From: Epiperipatus broadwayi
Lineage: Eukaryota; Onychophora; Udeonychophora; Euonychophora; Peripatidae
Assembly (NCBI GenBank): GCA_028023455.1
Contig: JAQFVV010000204.1
Span: 1,893,001 to 1,957,000, forward strand
Direction of reading: 5' to 3'
DNA length: 64,000 bases
Positions 12,550 through 24,185 of this stretch are shown here, one piece after another. Each line of letters opens with the position of its first letter. Within the stretch, counting starts at the first letter, position 1. A program made the translations under genes and the position numbers. The notes under the pieces are model-generated. The model was not told where the DNA came from and made no database searches. It worked only from the letters and a program-made list of their open reading frames with translations.

Positions 12550-12855
12550 AAATGATAAAAAAATCAAGTCAGGTAGCACATGACTTAATTTAATAAAGCT
12601 CATATTTACAAATGTTATATATAGAGCTCACAAAATAAGCTCTTAACAAGCTTTGAGAATATTCTCAACTCCAGACTGGTTTCTGCTTCTGGCATCATCA
12701 GTGAGGTGCTGGGATATAAGCATTAGATTAAAAATACTAGGACAATCCCAGCACTTTATCTAATGTATAACAATTGAGTAAAAAATATGAAAATTTCAGA
12801 CATTCATATGTCTTCCAATCCAGATATCTAATTCAAATAGCCACATGGTACTGTA
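12550..12855 (-). repeat. Tandem unit 2 carrying a hammerhead-like motif (family 2)
   Basis: Second unit of the about 378-base tandem pair. It is truncated at its right end, where the family 1 unit begins at about 12861. Substitutions are scattered relative to unit 1. Confidence 0.7.
12664..12709 (-). ncRNA. Hammerhead ribozyme motif, family 2 copy 2
   Basis: Minus strand. CUGAUGA is at 12701-12695. Stem II is UGC and GCA closing a CAGAA loop (12694-12684). GAAA is at 12683-12680, followed by CCAGUC with a GUC cleavage triplet. Stem I is ACCUCA before the core against UGGAGU after it, five of six positions pairing if U-G is allowed. All conserved core bases are present. Stem II (3 pairs) and stem III (A-U and C-G only) are short. 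Short stem III is typical of metazoan type I hammerheads that work as dimers. Activity is not certain. Confidence 0.6.
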
Positions 12856-12860
12856 TGGCT

Positions 12861-13336
12861 ATATGGATGGCTGAAAAGTTGGAGATTGCAATGGATTGAA
12901 GCCTGTCCATTAAAGTATGAAGATTTGCTATCTTAATATAAACTGAGCATTGATTATATATATGTGTGAGAGATGATAGTCTGGACCAACTGATGAGTGC
13001 TGGTTTAGCACGAAATACGTATGTTGGTGATTATTAATCTTTTCTACATGTATGTGGTCATGTGTTTCAGTTATATGAGATAGTGTGGCTAGTTGAAGGG
13101 TGCTTGAAAATCTGAGTTCAAATCCTCTATACTTACAATTAAGCTCCCAGGTTTGTGAAGAGTGCCTGGTTTCAAATATTTACATATTAAGCTTGTATCC
13201 TGTCCATCCCTCTTATATGTACTTAATGGATACTGTCCTATACATGAGGGGTCAGATTGACTTCAGGTCAACATGGGCATGGCAATAATATTAGCATCAG
13301 CATGGGATTTGAGTTTTCATCATCAGATTTTCAATG
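12861..13336 (+). repeat. Tandem unit 1 carrying a hammerhead ribozyme (family 1)
   Basis: First of two head-to-tail units, offset 476-480 bases, both starting with atatggatggctgaaaagtt. They are nearly identical over about 330 bases, so the duplication looks recent. The unit includes the ribozyme at 12984-13028 and a gttcaaatcc box-B-like string near 13114. Length and tandem layout fit a retrozyme-like or ribozyme-satellite monomer. Confidence 0.75.
12984..13028 (+). ncRNA. Type I hammerhead ribozyme motif, family 1 copy 1
   Basis: Stem I strand ACCAA (12985-12989) is followed by CUGAUGA (12990-12996). Stem II is GUGCU with AGCAC around a GGUUU loop (12997-13011). GAAA follows (13012-13015), then the self-complementary UACGUA as stem III, and UUGGU (13024-13028) closing stem I. 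Five perfect pairs form in stem I and five in stem II. The base at the cleavage position is G (13023), which breaks the NUH rule, so this copy is predicted to be slow or dead although its core is perfect. Confidence 0.8.
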
Positions 13337-13663
13337 ATATGGATGGCTGAAAAGTTGGAGATTGTAATGGATTGAAGCCTGTCCATTAAAGTATGAAGAT
13401 TTGCTATCTTAATATAAACTGAGCATTGATTATATATATATGTATGTGAGAGATGATAGTCTGGACCAACTGATGAGTGCTGGTTTAGCATGAAATACGT
13501 ATATTGGTGATTATTAATCTTTTCTACATGTATGTGGTCATGTGTTTCAGTTGTATGAGATAGTGTGGCTAGTTGAAGGGTGCTTGAAAATCTGAGTTCA
13601 AATCCTCTATACTTACAATTAAGCTCCCAGGTTTGTGAAGAGTGCCTGGTTTCAAATATTTAT
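13337..13663 (+). repeat. Tandem unit 2 carrying a hammerhead ribozyme (family 1), 3' truncated
   Basis: Repeats unit 1 from its start through tgcctggtttcaaatattta, then breaks off into a (TA)n tract at about 13664. The last about 140 bases of unit 1 are missing. Confidence 0.75.
13464..13508 (+). ncRNA. Type I hammerhead ribozyme, family 1 copy 2 (best copy)
   Basis: ACCAA (13465-13469) is followed by CUGAUGA (13470-13476). Stem II is GUGCU with AGCAU (one G-U pair) around GGUUU. GAAA is at 13492-13495, then palindromic UACGUA. The cleavage triplet AUA ends at 13503, and UUGGU (13504-13508) closes stem I. All catalytic-core positions and an allowed NUH site are present, so cleavage between 13503 and 13504 is predicted. 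Stem III is too short to form a loop in one molecule, so a dimeric (double hammerhead) form is likely; a tandem transcript would supply it. Confidence 0.85.
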
Positions 13664-14472
13664 ATATATATATATATATTATAACATTTTCCATATTTGC
13701 TAGAGCTCTATACGTATTATAAAATGCACGAGTTGGTCAAGTTATGTCAAAAAGAAGAAAGTTGTATTTATATTTCTAAAAACATAACTATATTTCCTGA
13801 TCAACTCAGCCTAGAATTGTTAAGAATTGTGCTATTGACAAAATCAGCTTTTAATTTATTTGTTTTGGGAACAAGGACATAATGCGGATTCATAAGAATC
13901 CACTAAAATCTGTCGTCAGCACATCTCGCAAGTTGTAAATAAAAAATAAAAGATTTTTTTTTTATTTTATTTTTAAGAATTAGTAATTTTACCGTAAACT
14001 AGAATTATCTTTTAAATATTATTATTCCTGGAACTCATAACATATGGGCAAAGGTAAATTATGGTTTTAAATCTTACTAAACTAATAATAAATTTAATAA
14101 TAAACACTAATAAATATTATAGAATAACGTACAAATGAAAATTGCTATTAGAAATTTTTTTATTCTGACAGATTAAAAATCTGTTTAAGTTAAAATGCGG
14201 ATTATTAATTAAGTAAATTGGAGAAAACACACACTAATTCAAACATGAAGCAATTAATAAAATAAAATAATTAAAAAAATTAATTAAAGTTCTTGGGTAC
14301 ACAAAAGTCTCTTGATTAAATAAATGAAAGTCTATATCAGGATCCTACTATATGTATATTTTTAAGATGGTTTGTCAACAATTTAGTCACAATCAGAAAT
14401 AATAAAGGGTCATAGCTTACTGGTAAATTTAGCGAGAAAATAGTAGATAACTATGCATAGTTTTTTTTTTGG
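13664..14472. other. (TA)n tract and AT-rich sequence
   Basis: A short (TA)n at 13662-13679 borders the ribozyme unit. A frame at 13697-13882 has no recognisable domain. Nothing else supportable. Confidence 0.4.
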
Positions 14473-14586
14473 TTAGAATGAGCTCGGCCATTGTTTATAA
14501 ATTTGATCTTGTTGTCTATTCTGAAGGCTAGTCACAAAAGCTTTATTAGTGTCCATCTTCTTAATGATGTCAGCTAAAGCCCCCAT
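14473..14586 (-). pseudogene. Possible gag N-terminal scrap of an LTR retrotransposon
   Basis: The minus-strand frame begins with ATG at 14586 and reads MGALADIIKKMDTNKAF, then TSLQNRQQDQIYKQW, with a stop at 14473. A short amphipathic, glutamine-rich start like this is common at the N-terminus of retrotransposon Gag proteins. Immediately upstream on the same strand is LTR-like sequence with a TATA box. The frame is only 37 residues. Homology is inferred from style and context, not from a diagnostic motif. Confidence 0.3.
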
Positions 14587-14780
14587 CTACTCCCACATGA
14601 AGGATTATTTCATTGTGAAGTGGTCTTGGATTTAATAATCCAAAACCAGCCAAAGGAAAAACAGAAAAAAAAAGACATTCTTCAAACTGGTGTCTGCTTT
14701 TTATACTAGAGGCCCAGTTTTCAGACTTCCATGCATGCTATTATCATGGCATTTTTGGTTCATAATCTTGTACAATCTTT
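14587..14780 (-). promoter_or_regulatory. LTR-like promoter region with TATA box
   Basis: On the minus strand, ctagtataaaaagcagacac (about 14716-14697) has a good TATA box followed by an initiator-like start, in a GC-richer patch. A run with tattaaatcc lies downstream, before the putative gag ATG at 14586. This layout fits U3-R-leader of an LTR. No second LTR was found. Confidence 0.3.
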
Positions 14781-17700
14781 ACTCATTTTTCAATTACAAA
14801 GTTCTCATTTTTTAGCAAATATTTTGGCCATCTTTAATTCTTTAATTAGCTAAAATATTTTTCTTTTAGTTTATCTTTTTACTTTTGGAATTCTTTTGTT
14901 CTCTCCAATTCTACTTTTATTTCTAATTACATAAAAAAAATACGAAAGAACAATTTAACCTTCATTGTACATTTTTTTAAAAAAATAAATTATATTCAAA
15001 AAAAATCTAAATTTACTTTTATTCTTTTTTTTTTAGCTTTTACCAAATGCCAATATATTTCTATTGTATATAAATAAGTGGTACAATATATACCAATGAT
15101 GCATAAAATTGTTAATTTAATTTTTTTTAACATGGTAAAAAAAGAGATAATTAGTTATGTAATTATAAAAGTGGCAAAATGCAAAATATTGTCTATATTC
15201 TTGAGAACTTATTATAAATGTAAGAAAATGATTTTAAAAATCTGTATAATTTAAATCACTATAAGTAAAAATGATAAAAAAAATGGATGTCTGTGCTTTT
15301 TTAAAAAAAATAATATAAGCTGCCTTATCAGCAGACAGTTGCCTTTCTAATTGTTGTGATGATTCTTAAGTCTATAGTAGCTTCAGAATTTATATAATCA
15401 TTCCTACTTACCATTAGCTGCTATTTTAAATTTCTGAATTAAACTCTTCAAACCCCAAGTTTTTTTATGTAATAGCAAGAATGCTTTACAGTTTCTGTTT
15501 TAACTTTTATTTTATTATTTAAATTTTGTTAAGTTTTGTAAAACTTTTAGCTTTATCCTTTGAAAACATTTTATTACATGATTATTATTATATCACATTA
15601 AAGTGATGAGTAATATGTGTTTTCAACTTAAAGTTAAGAAATAAATATGATAATGTATATTACACTGAAGCAGAAAATGCTGCCATATTATAAAATTTAT
15701 TTAATTTACAATTTTTAAGGTTTCTATTTTTTGTTTACTTTTTTAATAGCATAAATAATTGAAATAGTATATATTGATATTGTATTTATTATGGCTGCTT
15801 TATATTTATTATCAATTTTTTTTAATAAATTTAAATTGAATATTATTTAGAAAAGACATGGTGTGCTTTTTTTATTACTATTATTTATTAAATTTATTTA
15901 ATGTATGTTGAATTTGTTTTTATCATAATTTAACATTATAAATTCTTGAAAAGACTGTTTAATATTTTGCATTTTGTCATTTTTATAATTAAATAGCTTT
16001 TCATTATAATGTAAAAAAATTTCAAGCTAACCATTTTATGCATCTAAGGTAAACATGATTTAAATTGAATATATCCTCCGTTTTTATATAATCATTATCT
16101 CTAGATATTTATAAATCTAAAAATTTTATAATTTTATTGTTTTTTATTTGTAATCCAATTTAGATTCTTTAAATTGTTTTATTTGTAGAAAAAAGCAATC
16201 AAAAGATAGAATTCTTAGGACTTAAAAGATCTAGGATATAACCATAATAAAATAATTAAACAGTTGAAAGATTTTATAATAGAATAAACAAGCCCCACCT
16301 CCTCAACCAATAGAGTATGAAAAATGGATTGGTCTTCCTTATGTTCCAAAAATCTTACAAAAATAAAAAGAATAGTAAAGATACATATAATATAAGTTTC
16401 CAAACCCCACCATCACTAAATTAATTATTAAAGAATACCAAGGATAAATAACCCACAGAGTCAGCACATAAAATTGTTTACAAAATTCAGTGTAACTTTC
16501 CCATGTGCAATGTTGCATATTTTGAGGAATTGCATTCAATTGATCAATGAGATTAGCCCAGTTCAAATACTTATATAATAGGGCACAAAGGAATGAAGAA
16601 TTTACATTCATATTTATGGATTATGAACAGAAATTAGCCCACAAGTTTGATTCAATAATGACTGGAATTTTATGCATAGAATGAGAGAATAGAATGTGCA
16701 AGAGCAAAGCTACCTGAGTAATCTCAAAGGATTGCTATGCTATAAATAAAGTAGATTCATATATTCCTCTTTTGAAGAAATGGATTATTTAAATAAATTT
16801 GAATAAAACAAAATATATTAAAGTAATGTTCAAGAGAATATAAATTGCCACAGGCACATATGACATATCTATCTTGCTCAACTTGAAAAAAATTTAAGTT
16901 TAAGCTATATAAAAGTCTATGTTTTCTGCTGAAATGTTCATAACATTTAAATAATAATATTTTCATTAAATTTTCATTCAAATTTTATCAAATTCAAACA
17001 GAGATTGAAGTGCTATGCCTGATAAGATGCCAATTGATTTCCAGGCTATAGTTGTCATGTTCAACATATATTCAGCAAAAATTGTTTTATTTTTTTGTTA
17101 AACATTGTAACTTGAAAAACTGAGAAAAACTTATGTGGATGATGTGAACTAAAATTAACTTTGGTAATACACCCATATATATTAATGGAATAAAAAATGG
17201 CTTCTAAATGTGTAATTGCATTACTTCCACCTTAAATCCCCAACTTCATCGATAAAGCCAAAAACCAATTTAAGGATAGGGATTTAAATGTGTCTTCCTG
17301 TGACAATCACTGATTGCTCAAGCTTATATTGTAGATAATAATATAATGTGTATGTGTTAGCAGAATCATGTTGCATATGTAAGGCTTAAGATGTCCATAA
17401 CAATTTAATTTAAACAACAGATTTTTATACGATTTTCAACTAGAACCAAGCCACTGTTAGTGTGCTAATCTTAGTAAATTGAGGATAAACATTGTTCAAA
17501 TCCTCATCATCCAAAGATTGATATCTTGTGTGTAATGATTTTTTACAATCCTTTTATTATTAGTTGTCAAAGATGCTTTTCTTCTAAACTGGTCTATTTA
17601 AAAATGACTGTGTATATATATATATATATGTACACACTTTTGAGCAGTGCTCATTTAAAATTGTGTTTACAATTATCAAAAAATAAACATTTCTCATAAA

Positions 17701-18190
17701 ACAATGTAAAGTTTAAAATTGGTAATAAATAATAAAATAACTGCAGAATAATTTATCCATAACTGAATAAAAACATCTCATTTGAAAACAAATAAATTTA
17801 TAAAAGTTTAAAGAGTTTTTAAACTTGTATCAGTAAAGGTTACAATTAATTAATTGGAAGGGGGTAGAAAATATAACTTAAAAAAAACTAAAAGCTTAAA
17901 ATATAAATCTTTTACATAAAATAAAAAATATCTCTCTTTTCATTCAATTTAAAGAAAACAGTATTTTCCTGTTACTTGAAAGAAATAAAATATATGTTCA
18001 TAAATAATGAAAGGAATAGTAAAATGTGTGTGTTGATAAATCAATATATGAAAGTTAAAATTTAAAAAACACACTCAGCAATAGTTACTAATAAAAAAAA
18101 TCCACAAAACAACAAATTATCAATGGCTACCAACTGAAAACAGGATCAAAATCTTATCAAAAGAATGTAATCAAAAACAGTTGATGAATT
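14781..18190. other. AT-rich intergenic sequence
   Basis: Read on both strands without finding a domain or a repeat pair. The minus-strand frames at 16.2-17.0 kb lack family motifs, and their base use matches the surrounding AT-rich DNA. A short (TA)n lies near 17613. Confidence 0.4.
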
Positions 18191-18199
18191 CCTACAACA

Positions 18200-19060
18200 T
18201 ATATAGCTGGGGGATATAAAAACTAATTAACAAAGTGACAACAGACCATCACATAAATAGTATGGTTTTTCATCATTAGATCAGTTGAGTTCACAATCAG
18301 ATTCAATCAGTCAGTCAATCAGTTTTGCAATCAGTCTCCACTTGTCAGTGTTTTTCCGAACAACGCAGTGCAAACAGCCATTGGAAGTATACAGTCTTGT
18401 ACCAACCTGAGTCTGATAGAACCAGAAGCCTGCCTAATAAAAGTGATATTTGCCTAATAACTTGAAACCTGCCAGGGATGTCTGTCTATCTTAAGGAATA
18501 GTGCTTTGGAATAGTAAGCAAAGGAACTTCCACAAAACCTTGAATCCAACCGGTTGAAAAGATTTTCACATGAAGTAGCAACCAGCAAGAAGTCAATGTC
18601 CAAATCCTATAGGTAATAAATAACTTTTTTTATTTCATTTCTGATAATAATGTACCATTTCTAACCTTGACGCCTCCCAGAGTCAGTTAATAAATGAACT
18701 CTATAACTGTATAAATGAAATATTAATGTGTGTGTTTGAATGCTTATAATTATTTTAATGCTGAATTATATTGTTATTGTATATCTTAGTATAATATGTG
18801 TGTGCCTGAGATTATTGTAATTCATTGTTTTATTTAATTAAGATTTCATAGAAGTAGTTTAAAATTTACAATAATAAATATCTGATCAACTAATAAATTA
18901 TCTTTAAACTTAATGCTTGTCGATCAATTCTTTTACCACTAATTAAAGCAGTAATGCATTATATTCCTTTTGATTGAGCTAGTTGGGATATCTTAGGTGC
19001 TGAATTAGTTAGTCAATAATTCAAAGTGCATCATTTATCTTTGGGTAACTGACTGGTGCC
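18200..19060 (+). repeat. LTR-like fragment with TATA box and primer-site-like end
   Basis: A TATA-like ggggatataaaaac lies near 18211, followed by a GC-richer R/U5-like stretch (18270-18620). At 19049 the string ctgactggtgcccagag resembles the TGG-led primer-binding site after an LTR. No partner LTR or coding remnant was recognised in the window, so this would be a solo or truncated LTR. Confidence 0.3.
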
Positions 19061-19410
19061 CAGAGTTTACTCGGAAACAAAAAAGTGTTTTGAATAATAG
19101 GTGTTGAATTCTGCAGTTGAGAATATCTGTGTCCTTTAAATATGGTCACAGTTATATATAGCTCTGGCTTGGTCACAAGTGCCCTCTGGCCATTATTCTT
19201 CTTTGCCTAAGGGGCCATGATGGTGCAATATTTAAATTGCCTTGGTGTAGATCACATATATTAAGAATAAATAATTGTATCATATTTTTGTATAAAAGTT
19301 TTACAATATTGTTTCCCAAGTTATTTTATTAAAGAATCAAAAATGATAGTAAATTTTGTTGCCTTCCACAAGTGATCTCATTAAAACACCCCACCCAGTT
19401 CAATTCTTTT

Positions 19411-19412
<2 letters not shown>

Positions 19413-19496
<84 letters not shown>
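19413..19496. repeat. (TA)n microsatellite
   Basis: About 80 uninterrupted bases of alternating A and T. Confidence 0.95.
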
Positions 19497-19499
<3 letters not shown>

Positions 19500-20717
19500 G
19501 TGGATACCATAGTAATCATTTATAATTTAGCCTTTCTAGAATCATTTAATAAATTTGAAAATAATACTATCTTTGATCTATCTGCTATTGAATTTAAATA
19601 TGTAGACAATAAATATTATGAATAAATAATAATTTAATGCTGATATAATTTACTCTATCATTGGGTTTTTTTTAATTAAAAAATTAATACATATAAGCTA
19701 ATGCTTTAATCTACTTGAAACATTAAATTATTTTTACTTTTAAGCAAAATTAAAACTATTTTATATAGCTAGTCTATATCTTACTCAGATTACCAAATAC
19801 CTTCCAGCTATTATAAAATAATAATCTAAGCTTTAACCTTCAAGTATTTTAAAATGATCTGTTATCTTTCAATGCATTAAAGTATTAACACAGAATTATA
19901 CATGCACACATACACTCACATGAGTGAACATATCTTATTTATATAATGCCTAAATAAAAAATACAACTTAAACACAAACTATGCCAAACAGAGATTATTT
20001 TAATTTTAATAGAAACCTTTCACAAATTAACCAAATAATTAACAATTAATTGTACATGAATGCATTTATATTAAATTAATATTTTCATGTACTTAATATA
20101 TAAACTTTGAAATTATGATGGATAATTTTTTATTTATTAAACTAACAAAAACTTCCAGTTATAATGCAACCAGGTAATCACCAATTAAACAAATAGTGTA
20201 ATTTAACTATGCGATTGAGTAATTCTTATAATTATCTGCTAATAAATCTATTACATAATATATAAAATAAATATCAAGATCTTTCTAATTGAAAGCATAT
20301 TTATGTGTATGTGTGTATAGTATTTCAATTTATGCATAATGCCAGTGCTATTGTATTAATATTTTTATGATATAAAAGTTTATAAGTTATATTAATAACT
20401 AGATATTAACAACAAATTAATTTATGTATTTATTCCAATTGAGTATCATGCAGAATTAGATTATAATATAGTGAATTTATTAATTAATATTTAAAGCATT
20501 AATATAGTATTAATTTCAATTGTTTTAGGTTTAGGTTTTGTAAATTGCAGTTGGGCTGTGAACAATGCTATCTAATTACAAACTTCAATTATAGATATCC
20601 AAAGAAAAATGTAAACAAAGAAAAAAATATAAATAAGAAACAAAAAACCATTAAAATTTACAAATTTTATGATATTCAGCAGCATGTTTCCTTCTCTGAG
20701 CACCTGTCTTTCACTGA

Positions 20718-20757
<40 letters not shown>

Positions 20758-22190
20758 TATCATATATATATATATATATATTGTTCCAGGCATTATCAAA
20801 TGTCTATGCACAAAGTCAGCTGTAAAAAACATTACAGCAGATACACATGTAAATTTATATATATTAAGCACAACAAATATATAAATGTGCTAGTTTGGTA
20901 ATGGAAGTGGAGTATGAGCATTAAAATACCCACACACACCAATTTAAAATATTGTACACAAATATAATAAACTGGTGTATTTTTTTTTATTGTTTTGGAT
21001 ATTTTCAGTATATGTCATTTTATGTATTTTGCTTTTCTCTGAAAAATTCAAGTAGAGAAAAGCAAACTTTATTGAACAAATGGATCACATGTTGGAACAT
21101 ATTAGTAAAATAAGTAATTAAAGTAATTATTCCGACATACTTGTATATATTTTTTATTTTTTTAATTACTTTTTTAAAAAACTGTAATTTTATTCTGTAA
21201 GCAAAGAATATTAATTGCTTTGGCAAACATCTGACCAAAAGCAAAATGTTTGATAATATATGTAAATAATTTTTTTTTTTGATAAAATAAAATTCTTTTG
21301 AATTGATATCTGTAATCGAGTGGTCTGAGTATTCAAGATGAAAACTAATCATTATATCAAACCCTAGAATGTAGAATTTAATTGGAAAAATAGAAAGGAA
21401 TATGTATGATCTAAATGATAAGCTAAAATAAAAGGTTTGGCTGATTCATACTTCTCAGGGTCTACTTGAATTGGTTCTTATGAGACAGATTGATAGGATT
21501 TAGTCAGTGCTGTAGGATTCAGTTCATTCTTTCTTTGTCAGTTATTCTGGTCAAGTAGTTCACTACTTTGGCTCTGGAATTCTTCAATCATCTAGTCACT
21601 TAGAGATAAATTTATGGACTAGACTATTAATTTTCTAAGAAGAAATCCATTGACACAGTTTTTTTAAGAACTTTTGTTTTCTTAAGGATTTAATGAACGA
21701 TTCAAGATAGCAATAAACATTTAATCATAATTATTATAATATACAAAAAATAAAATATGAATCAATGTACTAGAGATTCCAGTTAAATGACTGTAGCGTA
21801 AACAACCAGCCAGTGCACCTGCCCTTTCTCTGTCCAAATCACCAAGATGTGATCATGCCAGTTCCAGCCGGCCATGTTTATGACAAAAGCTGCCTTGCCT
21901 ATACCTGAATGAGATGAAATCCTCACCATACAGCCATTTGACTTGAAGCCCACTCAAATCATAGTCAGAAGAAAATGAAAATGGCTACATAAGTTTCTTT
22001 TAAAAATATTTTATCTTTCAAAAGTAACCTTTATTAGTAAAAAGATTACAAAATTTTGGGTACACTTACCCATTGAGAATTACAAAGTGTTCAATGTAAC
22101 AAACAAGGTAAAACAATTATTGATTCTATAAAGTAAATATGCTGGATTAACAATTATGTCCATAAAAGAGTTGCTATAATGTTGATATTA
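19497..22190. other. AT-rich sequence with interrupted (TA)n tracts
   Basis: (TA)n at 20720-20752 and 20764-20781. The frames across them (isoleucine-tyrosine runs) are products of the microsatellite. A GC-richer patch at 21790-21960 is unassigned. No gene seen. Confidence 0.4.
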
Positions 22191-22199
22191 ATGTGTATC

Positions 22200-22950
22200 T
22201 GAACATGAGTATCTATACATGGATCTACATGGCCCAGCTACTGAGAAGCTATCCATCACCCAATCACCCAATAATCCCACCCCTGGGATCCTGAAGTGAA
22301 GACCCAAATGCTTCAGCTGAATAGGTGGACAAGTCCACCATTGTGCAACCACCACAACAGGCAGCGAGGTCCAAGGCCTAAGTCCATTAAATAATAATTT
22401 TTGACCTGAAGCCGAGCCATGTCAGGACCATTTTAGATGCCTCTGTCTCCCAATTAACAGTCCAAATTTGCAGGGACCACATTTGGAAAGCCAACTAAGA
22501 AAAACTAATACATAGTGAGCACAGATCTGCACTGCCCAAAACCAACCTATCAAGGGGGCATAGCAGCTGACCAGAGCAGGAATAGTGCTAAGACTTTGAC
22601 CAGGTACCCTCCCAGCAGGTTTTTCAGGTAGCGGCAATAATTGTCAACAGCCTGCACCAATGAACCAGCCTCCTAGTGACCGCCACCACCCCAAGGAAGA
22701 AAAGAGGAGTGCAGACCCATGCCCGCAAAATTATTGTAGCAAAGCTTCCGTCAAAGTTACAAAATTTGGAGGTGGCCCAAATCAGACCAACCGCCTTACA
22801 AACTCTCTAATTTTAAAGTTAACCAAAAAAATAATCAGCTCAATTCAACAGTGCCCTAATAAACAAGCCATCAAGGGGGTGAAGCAGCCTCCAAAGTCTG
22901 CTTCATTGTTGTTAACTCTTGATACATGTCATATATTCTAAATACTAGTT
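22200..22950. other. GC-richer block of unknown origin
   Basis: Distinctly richer in G and C than its surroundings. It has frames on both strands (minus 22637-22422, plus 22660-22941) but none shows a family motif I can name. Proline and cysteine content is high in both. It could be the remnant of a retrotransposon or a processed sequence. I do not assign a function. Confidence 0.35.
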
Positions 22951-24073
22951 CAATTCATCCAACTGTAAGGTTCTTCAGGGATTATGATCTAGCTTATATA
23001 TTTCCATTTGGTTATTCCGATTATAAACAGTGTGATTAGCATTGTAGGATTCTTGCTTATTGTTGGGTTGTACAATAGAGATGAATGGCAACCAACCTGT
23101 TATAATAATTAGTTTCTGGAACCATGTTGTGGACTTGATTGTTGTAGGATTCCAGCTGGGACTCTTGTATTCATCCTATTTGAATTCTGCTTATCTTAAT
23201 TGAAATCTAGGTCTTGATTTGTAATCAAGGTTTCAGTTGTGTAGTGTAAAAGTTTGTAAACTGTGGATTATTCCTAATAATTGTTGGATTAAAGGAGTTG
23301 AGTGAATTGCAACTTCAATATCTTTGTTTGTGTTTATACCAACATTTGAACTTATTTTTATCTTTAAATCATTGTTTTTTGGCTTAGGAAACACTTCATT
23401 CTAATTCTGTGTCAATTTGAAAATTTTCTATTCTTTTTGTGGTTCCCCAATTGCACTGGAAGTGGCCCAGTAATTTTGATCTAATCATCAGAAAAATTTA
23501 ATTCTTGTGCAGGGAGATGGCTTAAAACATAATCTATAGTGTTTGATTCTAAAATTGAGATCAAATTCATATTTAAAATAATTTTCCCCTCCTACGCATT
23601 CAGCCACGATGATATCGTAACTTTTTTCTTATGAACAAATTAACGCTGGGTTTATGATTACTTTTGTATCTAGTATGATTCTTGGTCTATTTCCTGTCTT
23701 TCCTGATTTGTTTGCAGCCATAGATCTGATGCTATTGTGAAATTCTTAAGACTATCTTTACTAAGCTTTTTCTTTTTTTTTTTTGCCAACATTTTCAATA
23801 AAATTTGACCCACAAACTATTTCACAATTAATCCTATCATTAAGCTTAGGATTTCTAGTAACTTTTTTTTTAATTATTTGGTTTCGTTTTAAAATCTTTT
23901 CCTAAGTTTTATTCTTGCTCAAATGATTCTAAGATTTCCTTGAACTGGCTTTTGCCTTTTTTAATGGCAGCCATTTGCATAGAACGATATGATTGATAAT
24001 TTCAAATACTTTTGAGTGAAAACTGATTTAATATTTCTTGTAAAGGTGATGAGATGGTAAAACAAGTACTCAC
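22951..24073. other. Intergenic or intronic sequence
   Basis: If the exon at 24074-24185 is real, this stretch is the intron downstream of it. A region at 22980-23460 has LTR-like texture (tgtaggatt repeated, tttgtttgtgtttat), but no ends or partner could be defined. Confidence 0.35.
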
Positions 24074-24185
24074 CTACATCTTGGAAAACTTTTTTTCCCA
24101 TAAACTCAAACTTGAAAGCATAATGAGTCTCATTCTTTTGGTGCCATTGAACAGTCAACCGCTCGAGCTGGCAACAGGAAGTGGA
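24074..24185 (-). CDS. Candidate internal protein-coding exon of an unidentified gene
   Basis: On the minus strand a T-rich tract ending in tttatag gives a good 3' splice site, with the exon starting at 24185. The exon ends at 24074 before gtgagtact, a near-ideal donor. Between them 112 bases stay open in one frame (37 codons plus one base, phase 0 to 1). The frame reads STSCCQLERLTVQWHQKNE, then THYAFKFEFMGKKVFQDV. The segment is richer in G and C and in charged and aromatic residues than anything nearby, as expected for real coding sequence. The other two frames are closed by stops. I do not recognise the protein family. No neighbouring exon could be identified, so the gene may have long introns or this may be a lone fossil. 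Confidence 0.5.

Noticed and set aside
13100-13491. Frames in the 13.1-13.5 kb region
   Set aside because: They lie within the ribozyme tandem repeat and are not conserved between its two units.
20545-20901. Open frames of 70-118 residues with isoleucine-tyrosine runs on both strands
   Set aside because: They are translations of (TA)n tracts and their flanks; the same holds for frames at 25.7, 26.6, 41.8, 52.4 and 55.6-56.0 kb.
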